Shown piece after piece: positions 1-8,100 of a DNA stretch of 64,000 bases. Under the pieces are notes generated by a model. That model was not told the DNA's origin. It searched no databases and was given only the letters and a program-made list of their open reading frames with translations. This DNA comes from a virus, in IMG/VR virus record IMGVR_UViG_3300009788_000003, positions 1-64,000 of that record, one strand, 5' to 3'. A program made the position numbers and the translations under genes. Position 1 is the first letter of the stretch, and every line of letters begins with the position of its first letter.

Positions 1-319
1 CAGGAATCATTTCAGCATACATTTCTTTAGCAGCTTCAACAGCGTCTTCATAAGTTACATAAATCGGCTTCTCAGGATTGTAGAATTTTCCACGCATATC
101 AGACCAAGAACCATCAGGGGCAGATAAAGTCATTTGCTTTTTGCCACATGATTTAACTTCAGTGAAACGGATAATAAGTTGAATGGTAGTGTACTCACCA
201 TCTCTACGCTTCGGGTCAAAATGCCCTTCCGAACAGTTCCAATATTCTGCTGTGTAACCTACATTGCCTTTCTTGTTTATGATGGTATTCATTTCGTGTA
301 TCTCGTTGTTTGATTTCAT
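1..319 (-). CDS. Partial hypothetical early protein, C-terminus cut by left edge
   Basis: An open frame without stops runs leftward from an ATG at 319 to the window edge, giving about 106 residues that begin MKSNNEIHEMNTIINKKG. I do not recognise the family. A strong leftward promoter (326-353) has its -10 box only six bases before the ATG at 319, so the transcript would start at the ATG and be leaderless. An in-frame ATG at 292 is the alternative start. It is divergent from the rightward gene at 420. Confidence 0.6.
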   Translation of the reverse strand, partial: MKSNNEIHEMNTIINKKGNVGYTAEYWNCSEGHFDPKRRDGEYTTIQLIIRFTEVKSCGKKQMTLSAPDGSWSDMRGKFYNPEKPIYVTYEDAVEAAKEMYAEMIP

Positions 320-325
320 ACCTAT

Positions 326-353
326 ATTATAGCATGTTCCTTTTATTTGTCAA
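326..353 (-). promoter_or_regulatory. Leftward TTGACAAATA-family promoter
   Basis: On the minus strand TTGACA (348-353), 16 bases, then TATAAT (326-331). It forms a divergent pair with the promoter at 386-413 and fits the phage-wide TTGACAAATA family. Confidence 0.75.
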
Positions 354-385
354 GGAATTTTAATGATTTAATTGCCTAATATACA

Positions 386-413
386 TTGACAAATATAACT
401 AGTGTGCTATACT
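386..413 (+). promoter_or_regulatory. Rightward TTGACAAATA-family promoter
   Basis: TTGACA (386-391), 16 bases, TATACT (408-413). The expected start of transcription coincides with the ATG at 420. Confidence 0.75.
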
Positions 414-419
414 TATAGT

Positions 420-593
420 ATGAAAACAAACAAAGAGACAAACAACATGAACGAATTAAACACAGACAACAGCAACGAAAAAACAGTAACAGTAGTTCAC
501 GCTTTCTCTGGTAAGGAACTGGTGATAGTCAACAACACTGACACCATCAATTCTTACTTCTATCGCGGCTACATCGTTAAGGGGTCTAAATAA
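420..593 (+). CDS. Small hypothetical early protein
   Basis: A 57-residue polar protein (starts MKTNKETNNMNELN) of unrecognised family. The ATG at 420 lies six bases after the -10 box of the 386-413 promoter, so the message may be leaderless. The in-frame ATG at 447 is preceded by AAAGAGA and is an alternative start. The upstream leader text AACAAACAAAGAGAC also occurs before the gene at 38,376. First gene of a rightward three-gene unit. Confidence 0.5.
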   Translation: MKTNKETNNMNELNTDNSNEKTVTVVHAFSGKELVIVNNTDTINSYFYRGYIVKGSK

Positions 594-594
594 T

Positions 595-771
595 ATGATT
601 CCTAAATCAACTCAATACGCTGTTACCGAAAACGGCAAATGTATTTTCAAGGGTTCCGCAAAAGCTTGCCGTAAACTTTGGAAGGCTAAGCGGAAAGAAC
701 ATTCTGACAAGCCCACCCATTACATTACTCTTTGGAACTCACCTAGCTCAAAAGTTGGTGACTACATATGA
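595..771 (+). CDS. Small basic hypothetical protein
   Basis: 58 residues (MIPKSTQYAVTENGKC...), lysine-rich in the middle (KACRKLWKAKRK). It follows the preceding stop by one base and its TGA overlaps the next ATG (ATGA), so the three genes look translationally coupled. Family not recognised. Confidence 0.6.
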   Translation: MIPKSTQYAVTENGKCIFKGSAKACRKLWKAKRKEHSDKPTHYITLWNSPSSKVGDYI

Positions 772-1028
772 AACATCGGGCAAAGAGAATTACAACAGGT
801 GAATATTCCTACAGGGGATATGAACTTGCTGTTGATGCTACTGGTTGGATGATCAAAGTTGAAGGGGAGAATCATTACCCTTGGGATGCTGAATCCAAAA
901 AAGATGCAATGGGTTTTATTGATCAGATGATTGAAGATGATGAGACCAAAGCTACCCTTGCAAAATCTGAAAAACTTTCGGGTGAAGAACTTTATGAAGT
1001 AGACCCGTGGGCATGGTTGGATAGGTAG
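768..1028 (+). CDS. Hypothetical acidic protein
   Basis: 86 residues, starting MKHRAKRITTGEYSYRGYEL, with an acidic C-terminal half. The N-terminal YRGYELAVDATGWMIKVEG stretch looks like a small beta-rich domain seen in short phage proteins, but I cannot name it. Last gene of the rightward early unit. It is followed by leftward terminators that belong to the late block. Confidence 0.65.
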   Translation: MKHRAKRITTGEYSYRGYELAVDATGWMIKVEGENHYPWDAESKKDAMGFIDQMIEDDETKATLAKSEKLSGEELYEVDPWAWLDR

Positions 1029-1062
1029 TGGAATTTTAAATTCCATTAATTCCACAAGGCAT

Positions 1063-1085
1063 AAAAAAGCCCCATCAAGAAGGGC
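1063..1085 (-). terminator. Rho-independent terminator, distal copy
   Basis: On the minus strand a short hairpin GCCC/GGGC (1069-1072 and 1082-1085) is followed by six T. It is the second of two tandem stops at the end of the leftward late block. Confidence 0.55.
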
Positions 1086-1181
1086 AGTTCAAGACAGGGC
1101 TTGCACCCATTCTCAGGGGGATAGTTCTGAGAGGCATAGGCGGCATGATCATTATGTCATTGATTTTATCATTGTCAAATG

Positions 1182-1210
1182 AAAAACCCCCAACATTTCT
1201 GAAGGGGGTT
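1182..1210 (-). terminator. Rho-independent terminator of the late block
   Basis: On the minus strand a perfect 7-bp stem AACCCCC/GGGGGTT (1185-1191 and 1204-1210) with a 12-base loop runs into TTTTT. It lies downstream of the last leftward late gene (1305-1700). The stretch 1029-1304 otherwise holds only a second hairpin (TCTCAG/CTGAGA near 1110-1131). Confidence 0.8.
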
Positions 1211-1304
1211 CCCAATACACCACACAAAACAATCATCAAACACGAATATAGGCAATCAGCAAATCACCCAACTTTAAGTATAGTAGGTCTGGTTTTATTT
1301 GCAA

Positions 1305-1700
1305 CTACTTAGCAAGCAGTTGTTCGTTGATTTGATCGTACTGTGTATTCAGTTTTCGAATATCAGACTTCAACTTTTGGATATACTCTTGACTAGGATT
1401 AGTCTTCTGCTGTTCCCGAAATAATCTGTCTTCCAGAATATCCAATCTAATTTGAGTTTGAATCAAAGCATTGTTCAGATTATCCATCTGGCGAGAATCA
1501 TCAATAGCCTTGAATTGTCCTGCGACATCCATCGACATCGTATCGAATTCGGCATCTACTTCAATCGTGTGGGCATGACGTTCATCAATCTGAAATGCTG
1601 TCCCACCCAAAACAACAATTGCAGTTACAGTTGCAGCAATCATACCAATCACCTTTGATAGAAATGTGAAGTGTCCTTGGTCATCTTTTAACTTGACCAT
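1305..1700 (-). CDS. Membrane-anchored coiled-coil protein, lysis region
   Basis: 131 residues. One N-terminal membrane segment (about residues 14-37, FLSKVIGMIAATVTAIVVLGG) is followed by a long helical, heptad-rich tail (about 80-130) with many K, E, D and Q. This N-in, single-span, coiled-coil plan is that of inner membrane lysis accessory proteins and some spanins, but a separate spanin pair lies just upstream (1758-2538). Last gene of the late block before the terminators. Function not assigned. Confidence 0.7.
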   Translation of the reverse strand: MVKLKDDQGHFTFLSKVIGMIAATVTAIVVLGGTAFQIDERHAHTIEVDAEFDTMSMDVAGQFKAIDDSRQMDNLNNALIQTQIRLDILEDRLFREQQKTNPSQEYIQKLKSDIRKLNTQYDQINEQLLAK

Positions 1701-1757
1701 TATTTATTCCTCTTTACTGGTTTCCGAAAAAACTTCTTTGGTTGCTGCGGTAATGTT

Positions 1758-2156
1758 TTACCCACTGTCTTCATCAATTGCTTCCCGCATTTTGTCAGCA
1801 TCATTTTTCAACTTATCTATTTGATTATTAAAAGTAATTATGCATTCCCGATAATAAGCAACAACCCCACGTTGATCAATTATATACCTGATAGTTTCCT
1901 TTGTGTTGATTGCCAAATTTTCATAATCATTTGGGGTCAGTGCCACCCACCAAATTCCTGCCATATCTTGAATCGCTTTCGGCTTGATTGGTCTCGGACT
2001 AATGGATGTAACTTTTTGGGCATCAGGGCAAACCACAGGAACATAGACAGGAACATTTTTTACCACAATCTTTTCCTTGGTGAATACTCCGCACCCAGAA
2101 AGTGATACTAAGATCAAAATGCAAATAGACCCTAAATAGACCCTACTTAGTCGCAT
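1758..2156 (-). CDS. Outer-membrane spanin-like lipoprotein (Rz1-like)
   Basis: 132 residues with a lipoprotein signal peptide: basic start, hydrophobic run, lipobox LSGC with Cys at about residue 22. The mature part has a Pro-rich segment (VPVYVPVV, SPRPIKP) and then a helical C-terminus. Outer membrane spanins have this plan, and the gene overlaps the 3' end of a single-span coiled-coil protein by 14 bases, as Rz/Rz1 pairs do. The ACTAAG box copy at 2101-2118 lies inside this gene, in the signal-peptide codons. It is longer than classical Rz1. Confidence 0.6.
   Translation of the reverse strand: MRLSRVYLGSICILILVSLSGCGVFTKEKIVVKNVPVYVPVVCPDAQKVTSISPRPIKPKAIQDMAGIWWVALTPNDYENLAINTKETIRYIIDQRGVVAYYRECIITFNNQIDKLKNDADKMREAIDEDSG
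2101..2118 (+). promoter_or_regulatory. ACTAAG box inside a lipoprotein gene
   Basis: AGTGATACTAAGATCAAA (two mismatches to the consensus) within the signal-peptide codons of the spanin-like lipoprotein. Confidence 0.4.
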
Positions 2157-2538
2157 CTTCTAACTCCTTTAAAACTTTTGCGGTAGCTTTAATCATTCGA
2201 ACTTCAATCAGAGTAGGATTCTTTTCAAGCAACTGCCTGAACCTGTCACCCATGAAAAGGTCTCTTACATAATCTACCTGCCTTTTGGATTCTTCCCGTT
2301 CAGCCCCGATCTTAATTATCTGTTGCTGGAATTTTGCAACCTGATCAGCCTGAAATTTATTTGAGATTTCAGCAGTGGCAAGATTCCCTTCTACTACTTC
2401 CAGTTCTGTAGTCAAAACTTGAATCTGAGAATCCTTAGCAGCAATGATTAATTGTTTTGCCTGAACCTGAATATACAGCCACCCGCACAAAACTCCCAAA
2501 GCAGCCATTCCAATTAATCCAAGTTTCAATCCCATCAC
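2143..2538 (-). CDS. Inner-membrane spanin-like protein (Rz-like)
   Basis: 131 residues: an N-terminal membrane helix (about 5-25, LGLIGMAALGVLCGWLYIQV) and then a continuous coiled coil in the periplasm (about 30-125), the architecture of i-spanins that bridge the cell wall to an outer membrane lipoprotein. The partner is the overlapping lipoprotein gene at 1758-2156. Two adjacent ATG codons compete as start. Confidence 0.6.
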   Translation of the reverse strand: MMGLKLGLIGMAALGVLCGWLYIQVQAKQLIIAAKDSQIQVLTTELEVVEGNLATAEISNKFQADQVAKFQQQIIKIGAEREESKRQVDYVRDLFMGDRFRQLLEKNPTLIEVRMIKATAKVLKELEDATK

Positions 2539-2780
2539 TCAGCCTCTTTTTTCCAGACCCTACCCGATTCCAAATAAGAAGTTGTCATTCCTTTTGCGAG
2601 TCCCGCAATAGCAGGAATTGTCAAACCACCAAAGGCAGTATAAGCAGCTAATTTCCAATCTGAAATTTCGGGCATCTCAATCAGCTTGAAATAAAATTCA
2701 GTGAAGTCAATTGTGTACCACAGGGTAAAAGAATAAGTTGCAAGCAAAAGTAATCTTGGGATGAGCCTGAACGCATCCAT
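2535..2780 (-). CDS. Putative holin-like membrane protein
   Basis: From the ATG at 2780 the product is 81 residues (MDAFRLIPRLLLLATYSFTL...) with two hydrophobic segments (LLLLATYSFTLWYTIDF and LAAYTAFGGLTIPAIAGLA) and a charged C-terminus (ESGRVWKKEAE). Its place between endolysin and spanins favours a holin or holin-like role, which is inference. Longer starts up to 2861 remain open but would overlap the upstream gene. Confidence 0.55.
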   Translation of the reverse strand: MDAFRLIPRLLLLATYSFTLWYTIDFTEFYFKLIEMPEISDWKLAAYTAFGGLTIPAIAGLAKGMTTSYLESGRVWKKEAE

Positions 2781-2802
2781 TACTTCCGCAACTTTTAACC
2801 AC

Positions 2803-2931
2803 TTATCCAAACACCCACCACGCCGCAACGAATCCAACCAGTAAACCCAACGCAAGTGCATAGCGTTTTTTCGGTATCATTTGATCACCCGATTCCAACA
2901 GAAAGTTCCAAATGATTTTTAACATTTCCAT
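2803..2931 (-). CDS. Small single-span membrane protein
   Basis: 42 residues from the ATG at 2931, which has the site GTAGGAAAAG upstream. The C-terminal half is one membrane helix (YALALGLLVGFVAAWWVFG). The longer frame to 3021 lacks a ribosome site and overlaps the upstream gene. Possibly a small holin or antiholin, from its position in the lysis block. Confidence 0.5.
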   Translation of the reverse strand: MEMLKIIWNFLLESGDQMIPKKRYALALGLLVGFVAAWWVFG

Positions 2932-2941
2932 CTTACTTTTC

Positions 2942-3247
2942 CTACGGTTGTGTTGACCAAGAAACTTGAAGTGAACCTGCCCCACCGATAGGCAATAACC
3001 GAACACCAGTGACTTTCGCACCGGGAGAAAAAAACTGCGGGGTTGTTATTACAGCAGCAGCAACCACAGCCCATTTCGCACCATCCCCTTGTCCTTGCCG
3101 GGTTAGTTCAGGGTCATCACACATAACTTCCAAGTTAGCTGCACCCGCAGCAATATCAAAACATATTGCACACGGCCCATCAGGGAACACTATGTTTTCT
3201 AAATTCCCACCAAGACCATCAGGGATTTCTACAGATTTTCTTGACAT
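2942..3247 (-). CDS. Hypothetical small virion-type protein
   Basis: 101 residues, no membrane segment, beta-rich composition (VMCDDPELTRQG, TGVRLLPIGGAGSLQVSW). Strong site GTAGGAGG precedes the ATG. The C-terminus resembles small phage head or tail decoration proteins in character, but no family is recognised. Confidence 0.55.
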   Translation of the reverse strand: MSRKSVEIPDGLGGNLENIVFPDGPCAICFDIAAGAANLEVMCDDPELTRQGQGDGAKWAVVAAAVITTPQFFSPGAKVTGVRLLPIGGAGSLQVSWSTQP

Positions 3248-3259
3248 AATAAATACCTC

Positions 3260-3772
3260 CTACGGTATTGTAAAAGCTTGTCCACGATTACCAGATTTGG
3301 AAGCCCACGAAGCATGAACCCACCCAGAATCAGGAACACCCTTTTTGGGAAACTCCCTGATTAGCTGATCAAATTCAAACTCTTTTTTAATCAGATTGAA
3401 CAATTCATTATTTGACATACTGGAAACTTCAATATCGATAGCCGAACCTTTGGGATGTGATTTTCTTTTAAAGTATTCATCCCACGTTTCAGCTTTAATT
3501 TGATACCCCTTTTTTGCACACCAAGCAGCAAAAGATTTTTGAGTTAAAACTTTTTCCAGTGCTTCACATCTGAACCAAGATTGGGGCATCATCGGGCCAA
3601 CTTCATCACGCAGGGGTTGAAGTAAATTAGTCACCAGAGCTTGAACATTTTTAATAATAACGGGGTCATCAGTTACATTATCAATTCCAATTCTATCAGC
3701 AGTCGATGATTTCCAAACTTCATACCATCTAAAATTTGGGCATTTTTTTACAATCAAATTAGTGTCTTTCAT
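3260..3772 (-). CDS. Endolysin, peptidase M15-like
   Basis: 170 residues. Zinc ligands of the M15 (VanY / D-Ala-D-Ala carboxypeptidase-like) fold are visible: SWFRCEALEKVL, then SHPKGSAIDIE (H and D, about residues 107-117), then the C-terminal WVHASW histidine. Such enzymes cut peptide crosslinks of peptidoglycan. No signal peptide, so it would need a holin; candidates lie just downstream. Moderate-length single-domain endolysin, typical of phages of Gram-negative bacteria. Confidence 0.8.
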   Translation of the reverse strand: MKDTNLIVKKCPNFRWYEVWKSSTADRIGIDNVTDDPVIIKNVQALVTNLLQPLRDEVGPMMPQSWFRCEALEKVLTQKSFAAWCAKKGYQIKAETWDEYFKRKSHPKGSAIDIEVSSMSNNELFNLIKKEFEFDQLIREFPKKGVPDSGWVHASWASKSGNRGQAFTIP

Positions 3773-3788
3773 TTCTCATCTCATCTCG

Positions 3789-4052
3789 TTAAGGTTTATC
3801 CGCTTTCAAATCTAGCTTGTTAGAAATAACATCAAGCTTTTTAAACAATGCACCTGCCATAGTATCTAGCTGTTCTTTGGTTACATAGTTTGTAGGCAAG
3901 GCAATTCGAATGCCCGTAATTTCTTTGGTCAACACTGCATCCTGTTCGCGCAAAGCGTCAAGACTGCTAAATAATCTATTCACAATAAATCCTAACCCAA
4001 AACTAATTAAGGCAATCGCACCATTAAATAAACTTTGAAAAGTAATATCCAT
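3789..4052 (-). CDS. Membrane-anchored small protein upstream of endolysin
   Basis: 87 residues: an N-terminal hydrophobic segment (about 8-28, LFNGAIALISFGLGFIVN) followed by a helical cytoplasmic or periplasmic tail ending FKKLDVISNKLDLKADKP. Proteins of this plan often sit beside phage endolysins and have been called holin-associated. The exact role is unknown. Its start codon overlaps the neighbouring stop at 4052. Confidence 0.6.
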   Translation of the reverse strand: MDITFQSLFNGAIALISFGLGFIVNRLFSSLDALREQDAVLTKEITGIRIALPTNYVTKEQLDTMAGALFKKLDVISNKLDLKADKP

Positions 4053-4489
4053 TAAGAATCTGCATCACCAGAATCAATTTCATCCTTGTAAGCTTGAACG
4101 GCATCGGCACGGGGTCTGGTGTCAGTCGGCATGAAAGTAGCAGGTATCACAGCCCTTAAATTGGCTATCCCCCCTGTACTGGCTTTCATATCATCCATTG
4201 CAGTTTGTAATTCCATGATTCGGTTCACTAAATAATTATCACGCTTATTCAATGTCTCGATGATTGCTCTAGCCGACATCCCCGCATGGTCTCGCGTTTG
4301 GTCTGCTGCGTTTTTTGCTTTAGTCCTGAAATCTTCTGTGTTCTGCGTGTCTATTGCGGGTTGAGTAACAGCATCAATTGCCACTTGCGTAGGCTGTGCT
4401 CTACCATCTCGCCATTCAGTAATCGCACCTTCCGCAGTATCGCAATCAGGGAGAGGAACTAGTGCATTAAGTTTTTCCCAAAATGTCAT
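4052..4489 (-). CDS. Hypothetical tail-associated protein
   Basis: 145 residues from the ATG at 4489, which overlaps the upstream stop as TAATG and has AGGTGG before it; the longer frame to 4555 lacks support. Sequence is mostly helical and polar (TKAKNAADQTRDHAGMSARAI). No family recognised. It follows the fibre gene directly and so may be a fibre chaperone or small tail part. Confidence 0.6.
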   Translation of the reverse strand: MTFWEKLNALVPLPDCDTAEGAITEWRDGRAQPTQVAIDAVTQPAIDTQNTEDFRTKAKNAADQTRDHAGMSARAIIETLNKRDNYLVNRIMELQTAMDDMKASTGGIANLRAVIPATFMPTDTRPRADAVQAYKDEIDSGDADS

Positions 4490-5781
4490 TATGCCACCTT
4501 CAGTAAAATCATTGAGCGTTGTAACATAGTTAAGGTTCCACCAGTAGTACGCCACCGAATATCAATATCTTGTGCCGCCAAAACTCCTGTTACATAAGCC
4601 TGAGTCGCACACGTTAATTCAGTGTCAGGAGTCGAACTTTCCATCTCATTCTTTCTTTCACTGTCTGCCACTTGAATTCCATTCACATAAACAGAAACAA
4701 ACATATCTTCTGCATCAGAGTTTTCCCATGATGAATTAAACATCACAACATAATCACCGGGGCCGGGAGTCAATACCAAACCTGCAACTACCACATCGGA
4801 TGAACTGGTAGTTGTGGTGGTAGCAGTAGCAGATGCTTTAGATGTCGGAACACCACCTTGAATCGTAATATCAGCAACACCACCCCCTGCATCACTGGCG
4901 ACAACTGCTGCACCTACGAAATTAAGCGCATCGTGTGGGGTATTAGGAATCGGCGTACCTTCATCCTGAACATTGAGTGTAGTACCTGAACCGGGTACAC
5001 CCTGAATACCTTGTGCGCCAGTAGCACCATTGCCACCGATAGAAAAGAATGACAGTCTCACACCGTTGGCATGAGTATTACAATCCTCCGTTTCATTTAC
5101 CCGCTGAGCACGAATCCGAATGACATCGGTATTAACCAAACTAGCAATGATTAGCGCATGAGTTGACCCTTCTTCATTTGGGTCATCATGATAAATTCTA
5201 CCCCGTGTTCCTGCTATCTCGACAGAATTTAATTCTAACCACGCTTCAATTGTAGCGGGGGGCGCAGAATCTTCATCTAAGGTCACATCATACTGAACCG
5301 CATAATCACCATCCGTATTAATCGTAACTTCATCACCAGATCGAGTAAACGCTGCGGTTTCTTGGCGATTTATATTTAGTCCTACTGTTACCGCAACCCC
5401 TGTAATTAGCGTTTGAGCATTAGCATAATAGTTAGCGTATTCTGCGGGGGAACCACCACCCCCACCGGGAATCGTTACCAGAATTTCATCGGCAACAGGT
5501 TCCGTTGCGGTTACTCCCGTCCCTGCGAAATTGATTTTTTTGGCAGCAAGAGTCAGAGATACAGCTTCATCTTGCACTTCCAAAGGAAAATTTGTACCTG
5601 TCGGACGTTCAAACCATGCTGCACCGTCCCAAATCCAGTGGCTACCGTCATCAGTCTGAATTGCTTCATCACCTTCCTGTACAGTCAGGGCAATCCTTGC
5701 AGCAGCATCAGCAACAACATGAACTTCAGGTAAAGCAGTAGCAGGAATTTGAGCAACGGGAACCTTACCCCCACCATCCAA
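4489..5781 (-). CDS. Tail fibre, C-terminal part in shifted frame
   Basis: This frame has no true start of its own. The codon at 5781 is TTG inside a continuing sequence (GYAGLDGGGKVPVAQIP) that stays open upstream to about 5877, where it joins the 5685-6503 frame. The product has a trimeric-fibre look: Gly-rich linker, a beta domain (DGDYAVQYDVTLDEDSAPP), a collagen-like triplet run (GATGAQGIQGVPG, about residues 252-265), and a C-terminal jelly-roll-like domain of the C1q/BclA kind. Probably host recognition. See the frameshift finding. Confidence 0.6.
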   Translation of the reverse strand: MDGGGKVPVAQIPATALPEVHVVADAAARIALTVQEGDEAIQTDDGSHWIWDGAAWFERPTGTNFPLEVQDEAVSLTLAAKKINFAGTGVTATEPVADEILVTIPGGGGGSPAEYANYYANAQTLITGVAVTVGLNINRQETAAFTRSGDEVTINTDGDYAVQYDVTLDEDSAPPATIEAWLELNSVEIAGTRGRIYHDDPNEEGSTHALIIASLVNTDVIRIRAQRVNETEDCNTHANGVRLSFFSIGGNGATGAQGIQGVPGSGTTLNVQDEGTPIPNTPHDALNFVGAAVVASDAGGGVADITIQGGVPTSKASATATTTTTSSSDVVVAGLVLTPGPGDYVVMFNSSWENSDAEDMFVSVYVNGIQVADSERKNEMESSTPDTELTCATQAYVTGVLAAQDIDIRWRTTGGTLTMLQRSMILLKVA

Positions 5782-6503
5782 TCCCGCATAACCGTTAGCA
5801 CTGCCTTTCTCAGATACAGCTTGCCCACCAAGATTACTGATAGCAGTGGAAGCAGTTGAAGCGTTTGTACCACATTTGCAATAGGCAATATTCCAGTTAC
5901 ATGAGTAACCAGATTAATCAATGCGCGGGTAATTACTTGTCCTGCGAGAGTGATGTAATTGGGCGTACCTGCCAAAGTAACAGGGTCATGACTAGCCCCC
6001 CCACCCGAATGACTTGCCAAGAAAGCAACAACTTCATTATTAGTCATTGCTGCACCCTGAGATTCAACAGAGCTAAGCGGGAAGGTAAACACACCACTTG
6101 CAAGACTAGGAGTACCACCAATCTCAGCCGCTATGAATTGAGTAGCATCATCCTGAGCTTGAATATAAATCAAATCCCCTACAACGAGAAGAGATAGGAA
6201 GGCACTCAAATCCGTGCCACCATCATTCAAAACATTGACATAAAGTTCTGTGGCATCATCTACCGTAGTGTCATCAAAATTTAATCGTCCTGCTGTTGGT
6301 GTACTGGTTATCTCAGTTCGATATCGCCACAAACCAAATCCATGAAAACCACCCCCACTTCCACCCCCAAGAGTCAAATCGATTACTGCACCCGCATCAT
6401 CAATCTGCTTCAGATGTTTATCAACGGAATCAACAAAGATTTCAGCAAACCCTGTAGGTGGGGTTGCGGGAGTTGCCTGTTCATCTAGTCTTATCTTACC
6501 CAT
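5685..6503 (-). CDS. Tail fibre, N-terminal part, frameshifted near 5874
   Basis: Begins MGKIRLDEQATPATPPTGFAE, the common attachment-end motif of phage fibre proteins, followed by a Gly-rich linker and a beta domain. Up to HVTGILPIAN the sequence is fibre-like. Beyond that (below about 5874) it becomes Leu-rich nonsense (LLLLMLLQG), while the -1 frame continues with CGTNASTASTAISNLGGQ. Fibres usually read PIANGGTNAS here, so one G appears to be missing. The intact product would be about 670 residues (4489-6503). Confidence 0.65.
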   Translation of the reverse strand: MGKIRLDEQATPATPPTGFAEIFVDSVDKHLKQIDDAGAVIDLTLGGGSGGGFHGFGLWRYRTEITSTPTAGRLNFDDTTVDDATELYVNVLNDGGTDLSAFLSLLVVGDLIYIQAQDDATQFIAAEIGGTPSLASGVFTFPLSSVESQGAAMTNNEVVAFLASHSGGGASHDPVTLAGTPNYITLAGQVITRALINLVTHVTGILPIANVVQTLQLLPLLSVILVGKLYLRKAVLTVMRDWMVGVRFPLLKFLLLLYLKFMLLLMLLQGLP

Positions 6504-6865
6504 CAGATAGCATCTCCAAGAAGTATCAAAGTCCCTTCAATAATTAAACAGCCAGTACCCGCAATACTTATTAATCCATGTACAATTGACTGTCTACGGG
6601 CGGCAATCGTAAATGCTTCACCATCAAGAATCTCATCAACACCCGATTGAATATCCTCAGTAGAAAGTGTGGCACTTGTCTTTACATTCCACTCAGCATC
6701 CAAAGCACCGAACTTTTGGTACAACTCCCCGTTAGATCGAATAAATAAAGTCCCAACAGGGGCAGCAACCCCCGAACCCGCAGAAGGGTCTACGGAGCCG
6801 GGGATAATACCGACAAGTTCCCCTAAGAGAATCTCATCAATTTCAAATGCTTTGTCAAGTGCCAT
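6503..6865 (-). CDS. Hypothetical virion protein
   Basis: 120 residues, beginning MALDKAFEIDEILLGELVGI. Contains GTLFIRSNGELYQKFG, a short motif of the type found at the head of phage fibre modules. The ATG overlaps nothing upstream but its stop abuts the fibre start at 6503. Probably a virion adaptor or fibre-associated protein. Confidence 0.55.
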   Translation of the reverse strand: MALDKAFEIDEILLGELVGIIPGSVDPSAGSGVAAPVGTLFIRSNGELYQKFGALDAEWNVKTSATLSTEDIQSGVDEILDGEAFTIAARRQSIVHGLISIAGTGCLIIEGTLILLGDAI

Positions 6866-6871
6866 GAGCTA

Positions 6872-8065
6872 TTACGCTGTCAATATAACTTCACGTACCG
6901 CACGGACATCAACCGCAGTTGTGGAAGTAATGGTTAGCCGCATTACCTGAGCGACACCTGCACCGGAAATATCCACTGTGAACACCAAACCTGTGATGAC
7001 TCCCATCTTCAACTTGGCATAAACTGTGAAATCCGTATCAGTTGCATCCGCACCCGCACCATTGATATGTCCATCATGGGTTCCCAGAATTTCAACTACA
7101 CGTTTCTCATCAGCATCAGCCAGAAGATTACCTTCACAATGAACTGTCCATTTACAGGTTGATACATCATCCACTAGAACCGAATCAAGAACCTGAACGG
7201 TTGTGACATTGGTTAAGCTGGATGCAGTTCGACCTAACAGAATATCCAGTTCAGCCTGATCAAGATCATTTTGAGTAGTACCTAACTGAGCATCAAGAGC
7301 ACCAATCGCAGTTTCTAAACTGGTTGCATCCGTGACGAAATTATTGGAAGAGTAGGTTGGGGTTTCAGAACCCGCAGCAGACTTACCAATGAAGGTACGA
7401 ATGAAACCAAGTTCAGCTTCAGTAGCAGCAGAAGCAATTTGGGCAAATGCAATCTGAGTTGTGTCAACTACAATCGGGTCATTGGTAGTAATCGCCCAAT
7501 AGGTATCTTCATTAACCGTACCTTCTTCAACACCGACTGCCAACGAAGCAGTAACTTCAGCGTCTTCATCCGCATCAGTGGTACGAGTCAATTCGAATTC
7601 GACACCCGCAGTACCTTCCACGGTTACTTCATACAAACCATGATCAGCATCACCGGGCGCACCCGCTTCATCCTTGACTAAAATACGATCACCAAGAACG
7701 GTTGCAATTCCATCAACGGTTAGAATACCAACCGCATCAGCACTCAGGGTTGCACCTACTCCCGCACCTGCTTGGGTATAGGCAGGAAGGGCAGCAGCAG
7801 TTGCTAACCGTACAGAATCTTTCCAGTCAACACCCAGACCCGAAGAAGTAACAAATTCTTGGGTAGCAAGTTGCTCCCATTTGTCAAATCCCGTACCTGC
7901 TGTATCTTTAGTGAAAACATTACCCGTTGCCGTATCACGGTAATGGGAACCTACACTTGCGTCATCCGTGTCAGTTGTAGCACCGGGAGCACCAGAACCA
8001 ACAAGGATGACAGGGCCAGCATCAATCTGTAGCCCTTTTTCAATATCGAAAAATTGTTTAGACAT
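6872..8065 (-). CDS. Tail fibre-like structural protein
   Basis: 397 residues. The N-terminus (GSGAPGATTDTDDASVGSHYRDTATGNVFTKDTAGTGFDKWEQL) has the pattern of short beta repeats used in phage side-fibre proteins to describe a trimer shaft. A central helical stretch (TSLETAIGALDAQLGTTQNDLDQ) could be a coiled coil, then a beta C-terminus. Acidic throughout. Part of the fibre/adhesin block; exact position in the virion unknown. Confidence 0.65.
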   Translation of the reverse strand: MSKQFFDIEKGLQIDAGPVILVGSGAPGATTDTDDASVGSHYRDTATGNVFTKDTAGTGFDKWEQLATQEFVTSSGLGVDWKDSVRLATAAALPAYTQAGAGVGATLSADAVGILTVDGIATVLGDRILVKDEAGAPGDADHGLYEVTVEGTAGVEFELTRTTDADEDAEVTASLAVGVEEGTVNEDTYWAITTNDPIVVDTTQIAFAQIASAATEAELGFIRTFIGKSAAGSETPTYSSNNFVTDATSLETAIGALDAQLGTTQNDLDQAELDILLGRTASSLTNVTTVQVLDSVLVDDVSTCKWTVHCEGNLLADADEKRVVEILGTHDGHINGAGADATDTDFTVYAKLKMGVITGLVFTVDISGAGVAQVMRLTITSTTAVDVRAVREVILTA

Positions 8066-8100
8066 CGTAATGCTCCAAAGTATTTAAAGGTCTCATCTCG

